A DNA stretch of 64,000 nt from assembly GCA_910586015.1 (NCBI GenBank), contig CAJUGJ010000014.1, positions 1 through 64,000 of the forward strand, given 5' to 3'. The stretch's first letter is position 1. Every line of letters starts with the position of its first letter. Shown here one piece after another: positions 1 to 7,844 of this stretch. The notes beneath the pieces are model-generated. The model saw only the letters and a program-made list of their open reading frames with translations, was not told the origin of the DNA and searched no databases. Origin of the DNA: an uncultured Lachnospiraceae bacterium (GTDB lineage Bacteria > Bacillota > Clostridia > Lachnospirales > Lachnospiraceae). The position numbers were made by a program, and so were the translations under genes.

Positions 1-100
1 TAAACTGGTAAGTAGACAAATCCTTGTATTGTCAAAAGCATACTCGTTGAAGCAGGAATGAAACATAAAAGTTATAACTTTTTATAAGTTTTCAGTAACG
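1..100 (+). mobile_element. possible 3' remnant of an IS605/TnpB-type element
   Basis: There is no ORF here. The stretch contains ACTCGTTGAAGCAGGAAT (about 44-60), which from memory resembles the conserved 3' part of TnpB-associated RNAs of IS605/IS1341 elements. A short hairpin AACTT-TTTAT-AAGTT follows (about 76-90), just before TTCAGTAACG. No tnpB frame is visible because the window begins here, so this is inference only. Alternatively it is the plain upstream region of hisH. Confidence 0.25.
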
Positions 101-108
101 GAAAATGA

Positions 109-720
109 GTGATAGCAATTATTGATTACGATGCAGGTAATTTAAAAAGTGTAGAAAAGGCTTTAGTATATATTGGACAACAGGTAATAGTTACAAAAGA
201 TAGAGATGAAATTTTAAAAGCAGATCATGTAATACTGCCAGGAGTTGGAGCTTTTAGCGATGCAATGGAAAAGTTAAATCGATTTGGTCTTACAGAGGTA
301 ATTTATGAAGTAGTAGAAAGACAAATTCCATTGTTGGGGATTTGTTTAGGATTACAATTATTATTTGAGTCCAGTGAAGAGGGTAGAGGAGTAAAGGGAT
401 TATCTATTTTAGAAGGAGAAATCTTAAAAATTCCTAATATAAAGGATCTTAAAATCCCTCATATTGGATGGAATTCTCTTGAAATAAAAAAAGATGCTAG
501 ACTGTTTCAGGGAATTAAGCAAGGATCATATGTATATTTTGTTCACTCCTATTATTTAAAGGCAAAAAAAGAAGAAGAAGTTACAACCATAACAACATAT
601 GGAGTTCCAATTCATTCTTCTATTCAAAAGAAAAATATCTATGCTTGTCAGTTTCATCCTGAAAAGAGTGGAGAGGTAGGACTACAAATCTTAAAAAACT
701 TCGCTTTAATTGACAGATAG
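109..720 (+). CDS. hisH: imidazole glycerol phosphate synthase, glutamine amidotransferase subunit HisH
   Basis: HisH hydrolyses glutamine and channels ammonia to HisF, which makes IGP and AICAR in histidine synthesis. The protein (203 residues, normal length) starts MIAIIDYDAGNLKSV, the classic HisH N-terminus. It has the class I amidotransferase nucleophile motif LLGICLGLQLL (Cys about residue 78) and the C-terminal FHPEKSGEVGL with the His-Glu of the triad. The GTG start is chosen because the homologous N-terminus begins exactly there; the upstream ribosome site is weak. hisF follows after 11 bases, which fits an obligate heterodimer. The rest of the his genes lie 41 kb away. Confidence 0.95.
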   Translation: MIAIIDYDAGNLKSVEKALVYIGQQVIVTKDRDEILKADHVILPGVGAFSDAMEKLNRFGLTEVIYEVVERQIPLLGICLGLQLLFESSEEGRGVKGLSILEGEILKIPNIKDLKIPHIGWNSLEIKKDARLFQGIKQGSYVYFVHSYYLKAKKEEEVTTITTYGVPIHSSIQKKNIYACQFHPEKSGEVGLQILKNFALIDR

Positions 721-731
721 GGGGCATAAAA

Positions 732-1493
732 ATGTTTACAAAAAGAATCATTCCCTGTCTGGATGTCAGGGATGGTCGAGTGGTAAAAGGAACAAATTTT
801 ATAAATTTGAAAGATGCTGGGGATCCAATAGAAGTAGCTGCTTTTTATGACAAAGCAGGAGCAGATGAATTAGTTTTTTTAGATATTACCGCTTCTTTTG
901 ATGCAAGAGAAATTCAGGCAGATATGGTACGAAGAGTTGCAGATAAACTTTTTCTTCCCTTTACGGTAGGAGGAGGTATTCGCAGTATTGAGGATTTTCG
1001 AAGAATTTTAAGAGAAGGTGCAGATAAGGTAGCAGTAAATTCAGCAGCTATTATGTGTCCTAAGCTTATCTCTGACGCCGCCGAAAAGTTTGGAAGCCAA
1101 TGTGTTGTAGTTGCAATCGATGCAAAGAAACGTACAGATAAAACTGGATGGAATATCTATAAAAATGGTGGGCGAATAGATATGGGTATCGATGCCCTAG
1201 AATGGGCGAAAAAGGTAGAACAATTAGGAGCTGGTGAAATTTTGCTTACTTCGATGGACTGTGATGGAACAAAACAGGGATATGATATTGAATTGACAAG
1301 AAAAGTAGCAGAATCTGTTTCAATTCCAGTTATTGCATCTGGAGGAGCAGGAACAAAAGAACATTTTTATGATATTTTAACAGAGGGAAAAGCGGATGCT
1401 GCATTGGCAGCTTCTTTATTCCATTTTAAAGAATTGGAAATTTTAGAAGTAAAACAGTATTTAAGAGAACATGATGTGAGTGTTCGACTCTAA
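732..1493 (+). CDS. hisF: imidazole glycerol phosphate synthase cyclase subunit HisF
   Basis: HisF is a (beta/alpha)8 barrel that converts PRFAR plus ammonia to IGP and AICAR. At 253 residues it is full length. It starts MFTKRIIPCLDVRDGRVVKG with the catalytic Asp11 (CLDVRDG). It has the phosphate-binding VGGGIRS near residue 83, the second catalytic Asp in VVAIDAKK near residue 130, and ASGGAGT in the second half-barrel. A ribosome site (AGGGGGCA) lies just upstream. It is co-transcribed with hisH. A degenerate copy of this fold is fused to HisIE at 47417. Confidence 0.97.
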   Translation: MFTKRIIPCLDVRDGRVVKGTNFINLKDAGDPIEVAAFYDKAGADELVFLDITASFDAREIQADMVRRVADKLFLPFTVGGGIRSIEDFRRILREGADKVAVNSAAIMCPKLISDAAEKFGSQCVVVAIDAKKRTDKTGWNIYKNGGRIDMGIDALEWAKKVEQLGAGEILLTSMDCDGTKQGYDIELTRKVAESVSIPVIASGGAGTKEHFYDILTEGKADAALAASLFHFKELEILEVKQYLREHDVSVRL

Positions 1494-1522
1494 AATAAAC
1501 TTATTAGGAGGAAAGTACAAAA

Positions 1523-2197
1523 ATGGGAATGATTACAAATGATTGGTTGGATGCAATCGGAGAAGAGTTTAAAAAACCTTATTATCAGCAGCTATTTGAG
1601 TTTGTAAAAGAGGAGTATAGTAAGGAGAAGATTTTCCCTCCAGCAGATGATATGTTTAACGCATTTCATTTTACTCCACTTAGCAAAGTAAAAGTTGTTA
1701 TTTTAGGTCAAGATCCTTATCCGGGAGAAAATCAGGCACATGGATTATGCTTTTCTGTTCAGCCACAGGTTGAAATTCCGGGTTCCCTGATCAATATTTA
1801 TCAAGAATTACATACAGATCTTGGATGTTATATTCCAAACAATGGTTATCTGAAAAAATGGACAGAACAGGGAGTATTTTTATTAAATACTGTATTGACA
1901 GTTCGTGCTCATCATCCAAATTCCCATCAAGGAAGAGGTTGGGAACAGTTCACAGACGCAGTAATTCAAGCAGTTAGTAAACAGGATCGCCCAATTGTTT
2001 TTATTTTGTGGGGAAGAAATGCTCAGAAGAAGAAAACTATGTTAAAAAATCCAAAACATCTTATTTTAGAAGCTCCACATCCAAGTCCTCGTTCTGCAAC
2101 ATTGGGATTTTTCGGGAGCAAGCCATTTAGTAAAACAAATCAATTTCTTACTGAACATGGAATAGAATCAATTGACTGGCAGATTGAGAATCGATAA
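1523..2197 (+). CDS. ung: uracil-DNA glycosylase (family 1 UNG)
   Basis: The enzyme removes uracil from DNA to start base-excision repair. The protein (224 residues, typical) has the water-activating motif VVILGQDPYPGENQAHGLCF; the residue after GQDPY is Pro instead of the more common His. The C-terminal DNA-intercalation loop is HPSPRSATLGFFGSKPFS. An AGGAGG lies 11 bases before the ATG; an in-frame ATG two codons later is also possible. The gene follows hisF by 29 bases and ends at a strong hairpin terminator. Confidence 0.95.
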   Translation: MGMITNDWLDAIGEEFKKPYYQQLFEFVKEEYSKEKIFPPADDMFNAFHFTPLSKVKVVILGQDPYPGENQAHGLCFSVQPQVEIPGSLINIYQELHTDLGCYIPNNGYLKKWTEQGVFLLNTVLTVRAHHPNSHQGRGWEQFTDAVIQAVSKQDRPIVFILWGRNAQKKKTMLKNPKHLILEAPHPSPRSATLGFFGSKPFSKTNQFLTEHGIESIDWQIENR

Positions 2198-2203
2198 TAT
2201 AAG

Positions 2204-2241
2204 GAGCTGTCATATAAGAATCAAATATGACAGCTCTTTTT
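2204..2241 (+). terminator. intrinsic terminator after ung
   Basis: A perfect 12-bp stem (GAGCTGTCATAT 2204-2215 with ATATGACAGCTC 2225-2236), a 9-base loop and a TTTTTCT tract. It lies between convergent genes and may also act on the leftward transcript. Its arm sequence recurs at 21976. Confidence 0.9.
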
Positions 2242-2244
2242 CTG

Positions 2245-3708
2245 TTAAAGTAAATAACGAAATAATTGAAAGATTACAGATGTAATTGGATAGATAACTC
2301 GATGGAATTTGGACATAATAGCAGGTTCTACATCAAGGTTCTCTCCATAACTACCATCAGCAAGAACTGGAAGAGCAAGTTCATTCTGCATTTTTGAAAT
2401 ATAAAAGGCAAGTTCTGATGTAAATTCTTTTCCATGAACGATAAGCATAACTTCTGTGTCTAAATAAACACTTCGCATATCAAAATTAAAAGAGCCAATA
2501 ATAGCGATTTCATCATCGATTACTAATGATTTATTATGAGTAGAACGGTTTCCCTGAAATTCATAAAACTGTGCACCAGTAGCAAGAACTTTACTTCGAT
2601 TAAATGTATAATCGGAAGATGCCATAAAATTGTCTCCAACAGCAGTAGAATTTAACAGAACACGAAAATCAGGAATGGATTCACTAAGTGCCTGAAAATT
2701 CTTATACATTGTATCATTAAAAACTAGATAGGGAGATTGTATCCATACCCTTTCTTTTGCCTGTTTCATCAGTTCAAAAAGTTCATATAAAATATAGGGT
2801 TCTTTTGACATAATATGCGTTGGATTTGTAATTAAGGTGATCTTATTAGTTGGCAAGGTCATTGACATATAATCGGTAGGTTTAAATAATTCTGGCTGTG
2901 TATCACATAACTCTTGATAGGTTTTAAAAAACATCTGTTTTGCCTGTTCTATTTTTTCTTTTTTAAAAAAAGGAATGGTATTAAATTCATCTGTACATTC
3001 TTTGAGATTCCAGACCGAGTAAAAATAATCTCTTACCTGAGTAATAACACTTTCTTTAGAAGAATTTGTATTAGCAGCGGTATTATAAACTAAAATATCA
3101 CGATCATAACTTAAATGTTTTCCATCTGAATTACCTAAAAAATATCCAGAAGTATTTCTGCCTCCTAACAACAGAATTTGATCGTCAATAATAATATATT
3201 TATCGTGCATTCTGCCATTAAATGTCCAAGGTTTGAGAAGATTTAAATTATTATAAAAACGAATCGTCACATTTGGATGTGTACCAAGGGCATAGTACAT
3301 TGGATTTTTTCCCATATCTACACTACAAGAAAGCCCATCTCCTAAAATCAATACCTTTATACCACGCTCTGCCGCAGCATAAACAGCAGAAAAGATCTGT
3401 TCACAGATAACATCTTGTTTCATAGAAAAGGTAGAAAATAAGATGGTTTCTTTTGCCTGTTCAATCATATTAAGACGTAAATTGAGGGCATCTAAACTAT
3501 CCTCTACTACCATAGCACGATCAACGCCAGTGGAATCAGAATAAAATTGTTCAACAGAAAAATTAGAGCGAAATTCCTCACTGACCTCTTTCATTTTAGA
3601 AAAAGGAATTGTGATACAGATAATAAAATAAAGCAGATAACATAAAAAAGTCCATCGTAATATTCGAAGCCCTTTTTTAAAAAAAAGTCGATATGATTTT
3701 TGATTCAT
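2245..3708 (-). CDS. phospholipase D-family (cardiolipin synthase-like) membrane protein
   Basis: It carries two HKD motifs (HxKxxxxD): HDKYIIIDD in the first half and HNKSLVIDD near the C-terminus, each followed by the family's GG/GS-x-N pattern (LLGGRNTSGYF and IIGSFNFDMRS). This is the complete two-motif PLD catalytic core. An N-terminal transmembrane segment (FLCYLLYFIICITIPF) anchors it. The start at 3708 (MNQKSYRLF) is preferred because GAGG lies 8 bases upstream; an in-frame start at 3768 lacks such a site. At about 487 residues it matches ClsA-like enzymes, but the substrate could be another phospholipid. It is leftward, downstream of a cysteine-rich orphan but separated by a hairpin. 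Confidence 0.8.
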   Translation of the reverse strand: MNQKSYRLFFKKGLRILRWTFLCYLLYFIICITIPFSKMKEVSEEFRSNFSVEQFYSDSTGVDRAMVVEDSLDALNLRLNMIEQAKETILFSTFSMKQDVICEQIFSAVYAAAERGIKVLILGDGLSCSVDMGKNPMYYALGTHPNVTIRFYNNLNLLKPWTFNGRMHDKYIIIDDQILLLGGRNTSGYFLGNSDGKHLSYDRDILVYNTAANTNSSKESVITQVRDYFYSVWNLKECTDEFNTIPFFKKEKIEQAKQMFFKTYQELCDTQPELFKPTDYMSMTLPTNKITLITNPTHIMSKEPYILYELFELMKQAKERVWIQSPYLVFNDTMYKNFQALSESIPDFRVLLNSTAVGDNFMASSDYTFNRSKVLATGAQFYEFQGNRSTHNKSLVIDDEIAIIGSFNFDMRSVYLDTEVMLIVHGKEFTSELAFYISKMQNELALPVLADGSYGENLDVEPAIMSKFHRVIYPITSVIFQLFRYLL

Positions 3709-3750
3709 TAAAATCCTCATTTCTGTCAAGGGTTTTTTGTAATAAAATGA

Positions 3751-3776
3751 AAAAAGGCGTAAAAGCACGCCTTTTT
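3751..3776 (-). terminator. hairpin terminator after the cysteine-rich gene
   Basis: AAAAAGGCGT (3751-3760) pairs with ACGCCTTTTT (3767-3776) over a 6-base loop. The T-rich arm serves leftward transcription. It lies 21 bases beyond the stop of the upstream leftward gene and may be partial, letting some transcript reach the PLD gene. Confidence 0.65.
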
Positions 3777-3797
3777 TGAGATTGCTTTATAGAAAAG

Positions 3798-4244
3798 TTA
3801 TTCTTGTAAAGCATGAAAAAGTTCAATAATAGCAGCAGCAGTTTCAGGATGAGAATTATGTATCTGGTTTAAATAACGAAAAGCACTTCCCTCATAATTT
3901 TGAGTTTCTCCAAAAAGTCCGATTTCATAGCAACTACGGATAATATTAATGATACAATTTTCAAAATGATTTTCCTTACAAGATCTACATTGTCTTAAAA
4001 TATGTGCAATTCCAGATTCAAAATTTTCTACATTAAATACTTTAAAGTCTGTAAATGGGATATGTTCCATTCCATCTTCAATATAGGTAATTCCTTCTTT
4101 AAAGCATTTAGTAATACAAGATTTTGCATAACCAACAATACATTGTGTTTCTGTACAAGAACCACAGACATCCTCTCCCATACAACACTTTCCAAGATCC
4201 GTTAATACAAGATCATAATTTAATTCAGAATTCAAAATTCCCAT
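3798..4244 (-). CDS. cysteine-rich protein of unknown function
   Basis: I do not recognise this 148-residue protein. From the chosen start it has seven Cys in its first 47 residues (positions 20, 21, 27, 30, 35, 43 and 47, including CxxC) and four more in the C-terminal half (QCRSC, NC, SC). No signal peptide or membrane segment is seen, so a cytoplasmic metal- or Fe-S-binding role is conceivable but unproven. The start MGILNSELNYD at 4244 is chosen because ATGAGGAT lies just upstream; a longer frame from 4325 would cover a structured leader. It is leftward, followed by a hairpin and the PLD gene. Confidence 0.7.
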   Translation of the reverse strand: MGILNSELNYDLVLTDLGKCCMGEDVCGSCTETQCIVGYAKSCITKCFKEGITYIEDGMEHIPFTDFKVFNVENFESGIAHILRQCRSCKENHFENCIINIIRSCYEIGLFGETQNYEGSAFRYLNQIHNSHPETAAAIIELFHALQE

Positions 4245-4260
4245 ATTAATCCTCATTTCT

Positions 4261-4330
4261 GCGTTGCTTTTTATAATATGCAAAATACATATAACGATTT
4301 TGTGACAGGCAACGCACAGACACAAATCGT
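4261..4330 (-). promoter_or_regulatory. candidate pseudoknot leader of the cysteine-rich gene
   Basis: Read on the minus strand, ACGATTTGTG (4330-4321) pairs with CACAAAATCGT (4304-4294), with one bulge, closing a 16-base loop. The loop holds TGCGTTGC (4316-4309), which is perfectly complementary (8 bp) to GCAACGCA (4267-4260), located immediately 5' of the Shine-Dalgarno region of the gene starting at 4244. A third small stem ATATG/CATAT lies in the linker. The geometry is that of an H-type pseudoknot able to control translation. No known riboswitch class is recognised. Confidence 0.45.
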
Positions 4331-4462
4331 AGAAGTTGTTACAAAATTTTTATACTATATATAGATATAAATTTATAGAATACCTACAATATCTGGTAGT
4401 CAAGATTAATTTTGCAACGTTTATCTTTTGCATATTATATCATGTGATATCAGAAAAATCAA

Positions 4463-4492
4463 TTGACATTTTGACATATAATATGATAAAAT
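4463..4492 (+). promoter_or_regulatory. promoter for the DUF1266 lipoprotein gene
   Basis: TTGACA (4463-4468), an 18-base spacer and TAAAAT (4487-4492). A second overlapping TTGACA lies at 4471. A start near 4499 would give a short leader before the GAGGGGGAAAAG ribosome site. Confidence 0.6.
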
Positions 4493-4535
4493 AATCAGAT
4501 ATAAAAAAAATAAATGAGGGGGAAAAGAGAATTTT

Positions 4536-5765
4536 ATGAAAAGAATCAAATTTTTTCTAACATGTTTTTGCCTTTTAATGGGAGTTTTTGTACTTACAGG
4601 ATGTGGAGGCAAAGAAAAGACGGAAGAATTAACAAACCAATTTGTCAGTAAAAACGAAAGTTTTCAAATCAGTGCTCCAAAGGATTGGAAAGAGGCTTCA
4701 GATGAGATTGAAGGAGCAATTTTGATTGAAGATGAAAAGAAACAATTATCAATTATTGCACAACAGATTTTAAAAAGCCAGTTAGCAACTATAGCTGAAA
4801 CTGGAGAAGATTTTGTGAAATTTTACAAACAAACTACAACAAGTAGTTTTGGAGAAGCAGTAAAAATCACTGAAAATCCAACTATAGAAAATGCTACACT
4901 ACTAGAAGCAGAAGAATATTCTATCGTAGAAAATGGATTAAAAGAGAAAGTTTATGTAGTATATCTGGAAACAGAAGCTTCTTATTATGTAGTATTGGCA
5001 ACAGGTTTAGAAGATGCTTATAAGAAAAAGTTAGAAACTCTTAAAAGTTGTATCGCATCCTTTGAGGAAAAGGAAGAAAAAATTGCTAAGATTACAGCAC
5101 CTCTTTCGGATACCTTACTATGGTTTAATGGTACATATGCTTTAATTACTACAAAAAATATGGGAAATCTAAGTTTAGTTGGAGGATATGAAAATAATGA
5201 TACAACTAAACAGATGATTTCGACTGCTTTACAAAGTAGCTGGGATGTTACAGATAAAGCTTCAGCAGATGAAACTTTAAAGTGGCTGTTAGAAGAAGGA
5301 CATAACAGTGATTTATTAAAATCCTATGCAGACTATGAATTAGATTCTTATACAAGAGAAGAGTTGATAGAAGTATTAGAAGAATCACAAATTACTGGTA
5401 TGGATGCAGTAATCATACTTTTAGAGTATGACGCAGTAAAAAAGTTTGGAGATAAAGCAATTTTAGCATGGGATTTAAGCAGAGCAATGCAGTTATCAGC
5501 ATGGTATTATTTAGCGGGATATTATACTTATGAAGAAGCAATGGATCAGTCATTAGAGATTGCACAGTTACTTCAAAAGACTTATACATCATGGGATGAA
5601 ATGATAGAAAGTTATATGTATGGATTTCAATATTGGAATGAAGATGACATTTCAGATACTTCTTCCGATAGCTATGAGAGAAAGCAGATGTATGAGCAGT
5701 TAAAGACAAAAGAGGGAAGTCCTTATCAGTTGGATTGGAATATAACATTGACAAAAGAATGGTAG
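4536..5765 (+). CDS. lipoprotein with C-terminal DUF1266-like domain
   Basis: The 409-residue protein starts MKRIKFFLTCF and has a lipoprotein signal with lipobox LTGC (Cys at about residue 23), so it should be anchored outside the membrane. Residues about 30-180 form a domain of unclear type (FQISAPKDWKEASDE resembles PsbP/DUF1795-like surface domains). The C-terminal half matches the DUF1266 pattern: AWDLSRAMQLSAWYYLAGYYT followed by SWDEMIESYMYGFQYWN. Function is unknown. DUF1266 proteins are usually cytoplasmic, so a secreted version is slightly odd. It has its own promoter and ribosome site. Confidence 0.75.
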   Translation: MKRIKFFLTCFCLLMGVFVLTGCGGKEKTEELTNQFVSKNESFQISAPKDWKEASDEIEGAILIEDEKKQLSIIAQQILKSQLATIAETGEDFVKFYKQTTTSSFGEAVKITENPTIENATLLEAEEYSIVENGLKEKVYVVYLETEASYYVVLATGLEDAYKKKLETLKSCIASFEEKEEKIAKITAPLSDTLLWFNGTYALITTKNMGNLSLVGGYENNDTTKQMISTALQSSWDVTDKASADETLKWLLEEGHNSDLLKSYADYELDSYTREELIEVLEESQITGMDAVIILLEYDAVKKFGDKAILAWDLSRAMQLSAWYYLAGYYTYEEAMDQSLEIAQLLQKTYTSWDEMIESYMYGFQYWNEDDISDTSSDSYERKQMYEQLKTKEGSPYQLDWNITLTKEW

Positions 5766-5789
5766 AGACTCAACAATTAACAGCAATTA

Positions 5790-5877
5790 TAACGGTAGTA
5801 GCGGGCGAGTATCACCTACTGCCATGAAGCAATCCACATAATTGTCTTGCTCTTAACTGCCGCGAGCGAATTGAAAC
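5790..5877 (+). ncRNA. GC-rich structured noncoding segment, possible omega-RNA/HEARO-like remnant
   Basis: This 88-base stretch between two genes is visibly more GC-rich than its surroundings and has no ORF. GGTAGTAG (5794-5801) pairs with CTACTGCC (5816-5823). A second compact region, CTGCCGCGAGCG, lies near 5857-5868 and is followed by AATTGAAAC. From memory the order of a GGTAG hairpin, ATGAAGC, then CTCTTAACTGCCGCGAGCG and TTGAA resembles the 3' part of HEARO RNAs (IscB omega-RNAs). No IscB gene is present. The class assignment is inference; the structure and composition are seen directly. Confidence 0.35.
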
Positions 5878-5901
5878 AAAGAAAAAAGTAAGGGGTGGGA
5901 T

Positions 5902-7764
5902 ATGAGAATCAGTAAAATTTCAATTAAAAATTTTAAATCTATTCGTGAACTTACTATAAAAGAGATTGAAAGTGCCTTGATTATTGTAGGGAAAAATAGC
6001 ACTGGAAAAACAGTAATTTTAGATGCTATTTTAGCAGTAGCAGGAAAATATTCCATTCAAAGAAGAGATTTTAGAGATCCACAACGAAATATTGAAATTG
6101 CCCTTACGATTTCTTTAGAAGAACAGGATCTACATCAGATGAACCAGTTAGGGATTGTAAGTAAATACCGCAGATTTGAAGTCTGGAAACAACAGTTTCA
6201 AACAAGGCTGCCATCATTTCAAAATGGAACATTGACATTTACTTTTATTGCAAATGAAAATGGTAAGATTCGCTATGATGATGGATATCATAAAAATAAT
6301 AATTGGATTTTACAGATACTCCCCAAGATCCATTATATCGATCATACAAGAGATGTAAGAGCGATTGAAGAAGATATTTTCTTTATGCAGGGACAAGCAG
6401 AATTAAAAGAGCTGAGAGAAAATCGCTGTATGTTTGATAAAGGAAAAAGTTGTATTAATTGTTTTCAATGTATTGGAGTAATTGAAAAAAAGATGCCAGA
6501 TCAATTAAGTATATTGGAAGCATCAAAATTACTCCAGTATAAACTTTTACATATCAATATAGATTCTTTTATGAAAAGACTTAATTATTATTTTCGTAAA
6601 AACAGTGGTTCAAATCAGGAAATTCTTTATCAAGTGGAATTTCTGCCAGAAAAAATTTATGAACCAAAGACATGTGTTTATTATAGAGAACAAAAAAGAC
6701 AAGGAAGTATTGAAGCAATGGGTGAAGGCACAAAAAGTATTTATATTTTGTGCCTTTTAGAAGCCTATATTGAAGAAAGGGCAAGTCTGCCTTGTATTAT
6801 TATGATAGAAGATCCAGAAATTTATCTGCATCCGCAACTTCAAAAAGTAGCAAGTGAAATTTTATATCGACTTTCTAAGAAAAACCAAGTAATCTTTTCT
6901 ACACATTCTCCAAACTTAATTTTTAATTTTAATTCCAAACAGATTCGACAGATTATGTTAGATGAACAAGCAAATACAGTTGTAAAAGAAACTACAGATA
7001 TCAGTGAAATCATGAATGATTTGGGATATTCTGCAAATGATTTGATGAATGTAAGTTTTGTTTTTATCGTAGAAGGAAAACAAGATCGGGCTAGATTGCC
7101 ACTTTTGTTAAAACATTATTATGGAGAGTTATATGATGAAAAAGGAAATCTAAAACGGGTTGCTATTATTTCTACAAATAGCTGTACAAATATTAAAACA
7201 TATGCAAATTTAAAATATATTAATCAACTCTATCTAAAGGATCAATTTTTAATGATTCGAGATAGTGATGGAAAGGATGCAAAGGAGTTAAAAGAACAAC
7301 TTTGTGGATATTATAGACAGAGAGAAAAAGAAGATCCCGGAAATTTGCCAAGAGTACAGGAAAAAAATGTATTAATTTTAAAATATTATTCTTTTGAAAA
7401 TTATTTTCTGGATCCAGATGTAATGACAGAAATCGGAATAGTAAAAAGCAGAAGACATTTTTTTAATATTTTATATAAGAAATATCGAGAATATTTATAT
7501 CGTTTAAGCAGCGTTAGATTAATGGAACAAAAAACAGGAATTAAAATCAGATCGAAACAGGATTTAGAAAATAATTTAGAAACTATAAAAATTTATGTAC
7601 GTGGACATAATTTATATGATATTTTTTATGGCAGATATAAAGGAGAACAAGAAAATGAAATTTTAATTCGTTACATCCAAAAAGCGCCAAGAAAAGTATT
7701 TGAAGATATTTTGGATACAATAGATAAGTTTGTTTTCTTCGAAAGTAAAAAGATAAATAGTTGA
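5902..7764 (+). CDS. OLD-family ATP-dependent endonuclease (AAA ATPase plus TOPRIM)
   Basis: The 620-residue protein begins with the SMC/RecF-like N-terminus ISIKNFKSIRELTI and a Walker A GKNSTGKT (residues 30-37). A Walker B (IIMIEDPEIYLHPQ) lies near residue 303, with the H-loop VIFSTHSPNL after it. The C-terminal part has TOPRIM signatures: FIVEGKQDR near residue 390 and the acidic IRDSDGKD near 452, then YYSFENYFLDP. A Cys cluster (CX7CXXCXXC) near residues 177-190 could bind metal. OLD nucleases include phage-defence proteins. No UvrD-like GajB partner is adjacent, so it is a stand-alone type, not Gabija. The ribosome site is AAGGGGTGGG. Confidence 0.8.
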   Translation: MRISKISIKNFKSIRELTIKEIESALIIVGKNSTGKTVILDAILAVAGKYSIQRRDFRDPQRNIEIALTISLEEQDLHQMNQLGIVSKYRRFEVWKQQFQTRLPSFQNGTLTFTFIANENGKIRYDDGYHKNNNWILQILPKIHYIDHTRDVRAIEEDIFFMQGQAELKELRENRCMFDKGKSCINCFQCIGVIEKKMPDQLSILEASKLLQYKLLHINIDSFMKRLNYYFRKNSGSNQEILYQVEFLPEKIYEPKTCVYYREQKRQGSIEAMGEGTKSIYILCLLEAYIEERASLPCIIMIEDPEIYLHPQLQKVASEILYRLSKKNQVIFSTHSPNLIFNFNSKQIRQIMLDEQANTVVKETTDISEIMNDLGYSANDLMNVSFVFIVEGKQDRARLPLLLKHYYGELYDEKGNLKRVAIISTNSCTNIKTYANLKYINQLYLKDQFLMIRDSDGKDAKELKEQLCGYYRQREKEDPGNLPRVQEKNVLILKYYSFENYFLDPDVMTEIGIVKSRRHFFNILYKKYREYLYRLSSVRLMEQKTGIKIRSKQDLENNLETIKIYVRGHNLYDIFYGRYKGEQENEILIRYIQKAPRKVFEDILDTIDKFVFFESKKINS

Positions 7765-7844
7765 TAGTCTGTATCTTTTCAAAAATAACATAAAAAATTT
7801 GATAATTTCATATCATTTTATAACAAAGCTAGAGGAATAAATAT

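Noticed and set aside
4002..4205. A plus-strand frame opposite the Cys-rich gene
   Set aside because: No ribosome site; it mirrors the codon pattern of the real minus-strand gene.
5868..5877. AATTGAAAC as the end of a CRISPR repeat
   Set aside because: Only one copy exists, with no spacer array and no cas genes; the match is too short.
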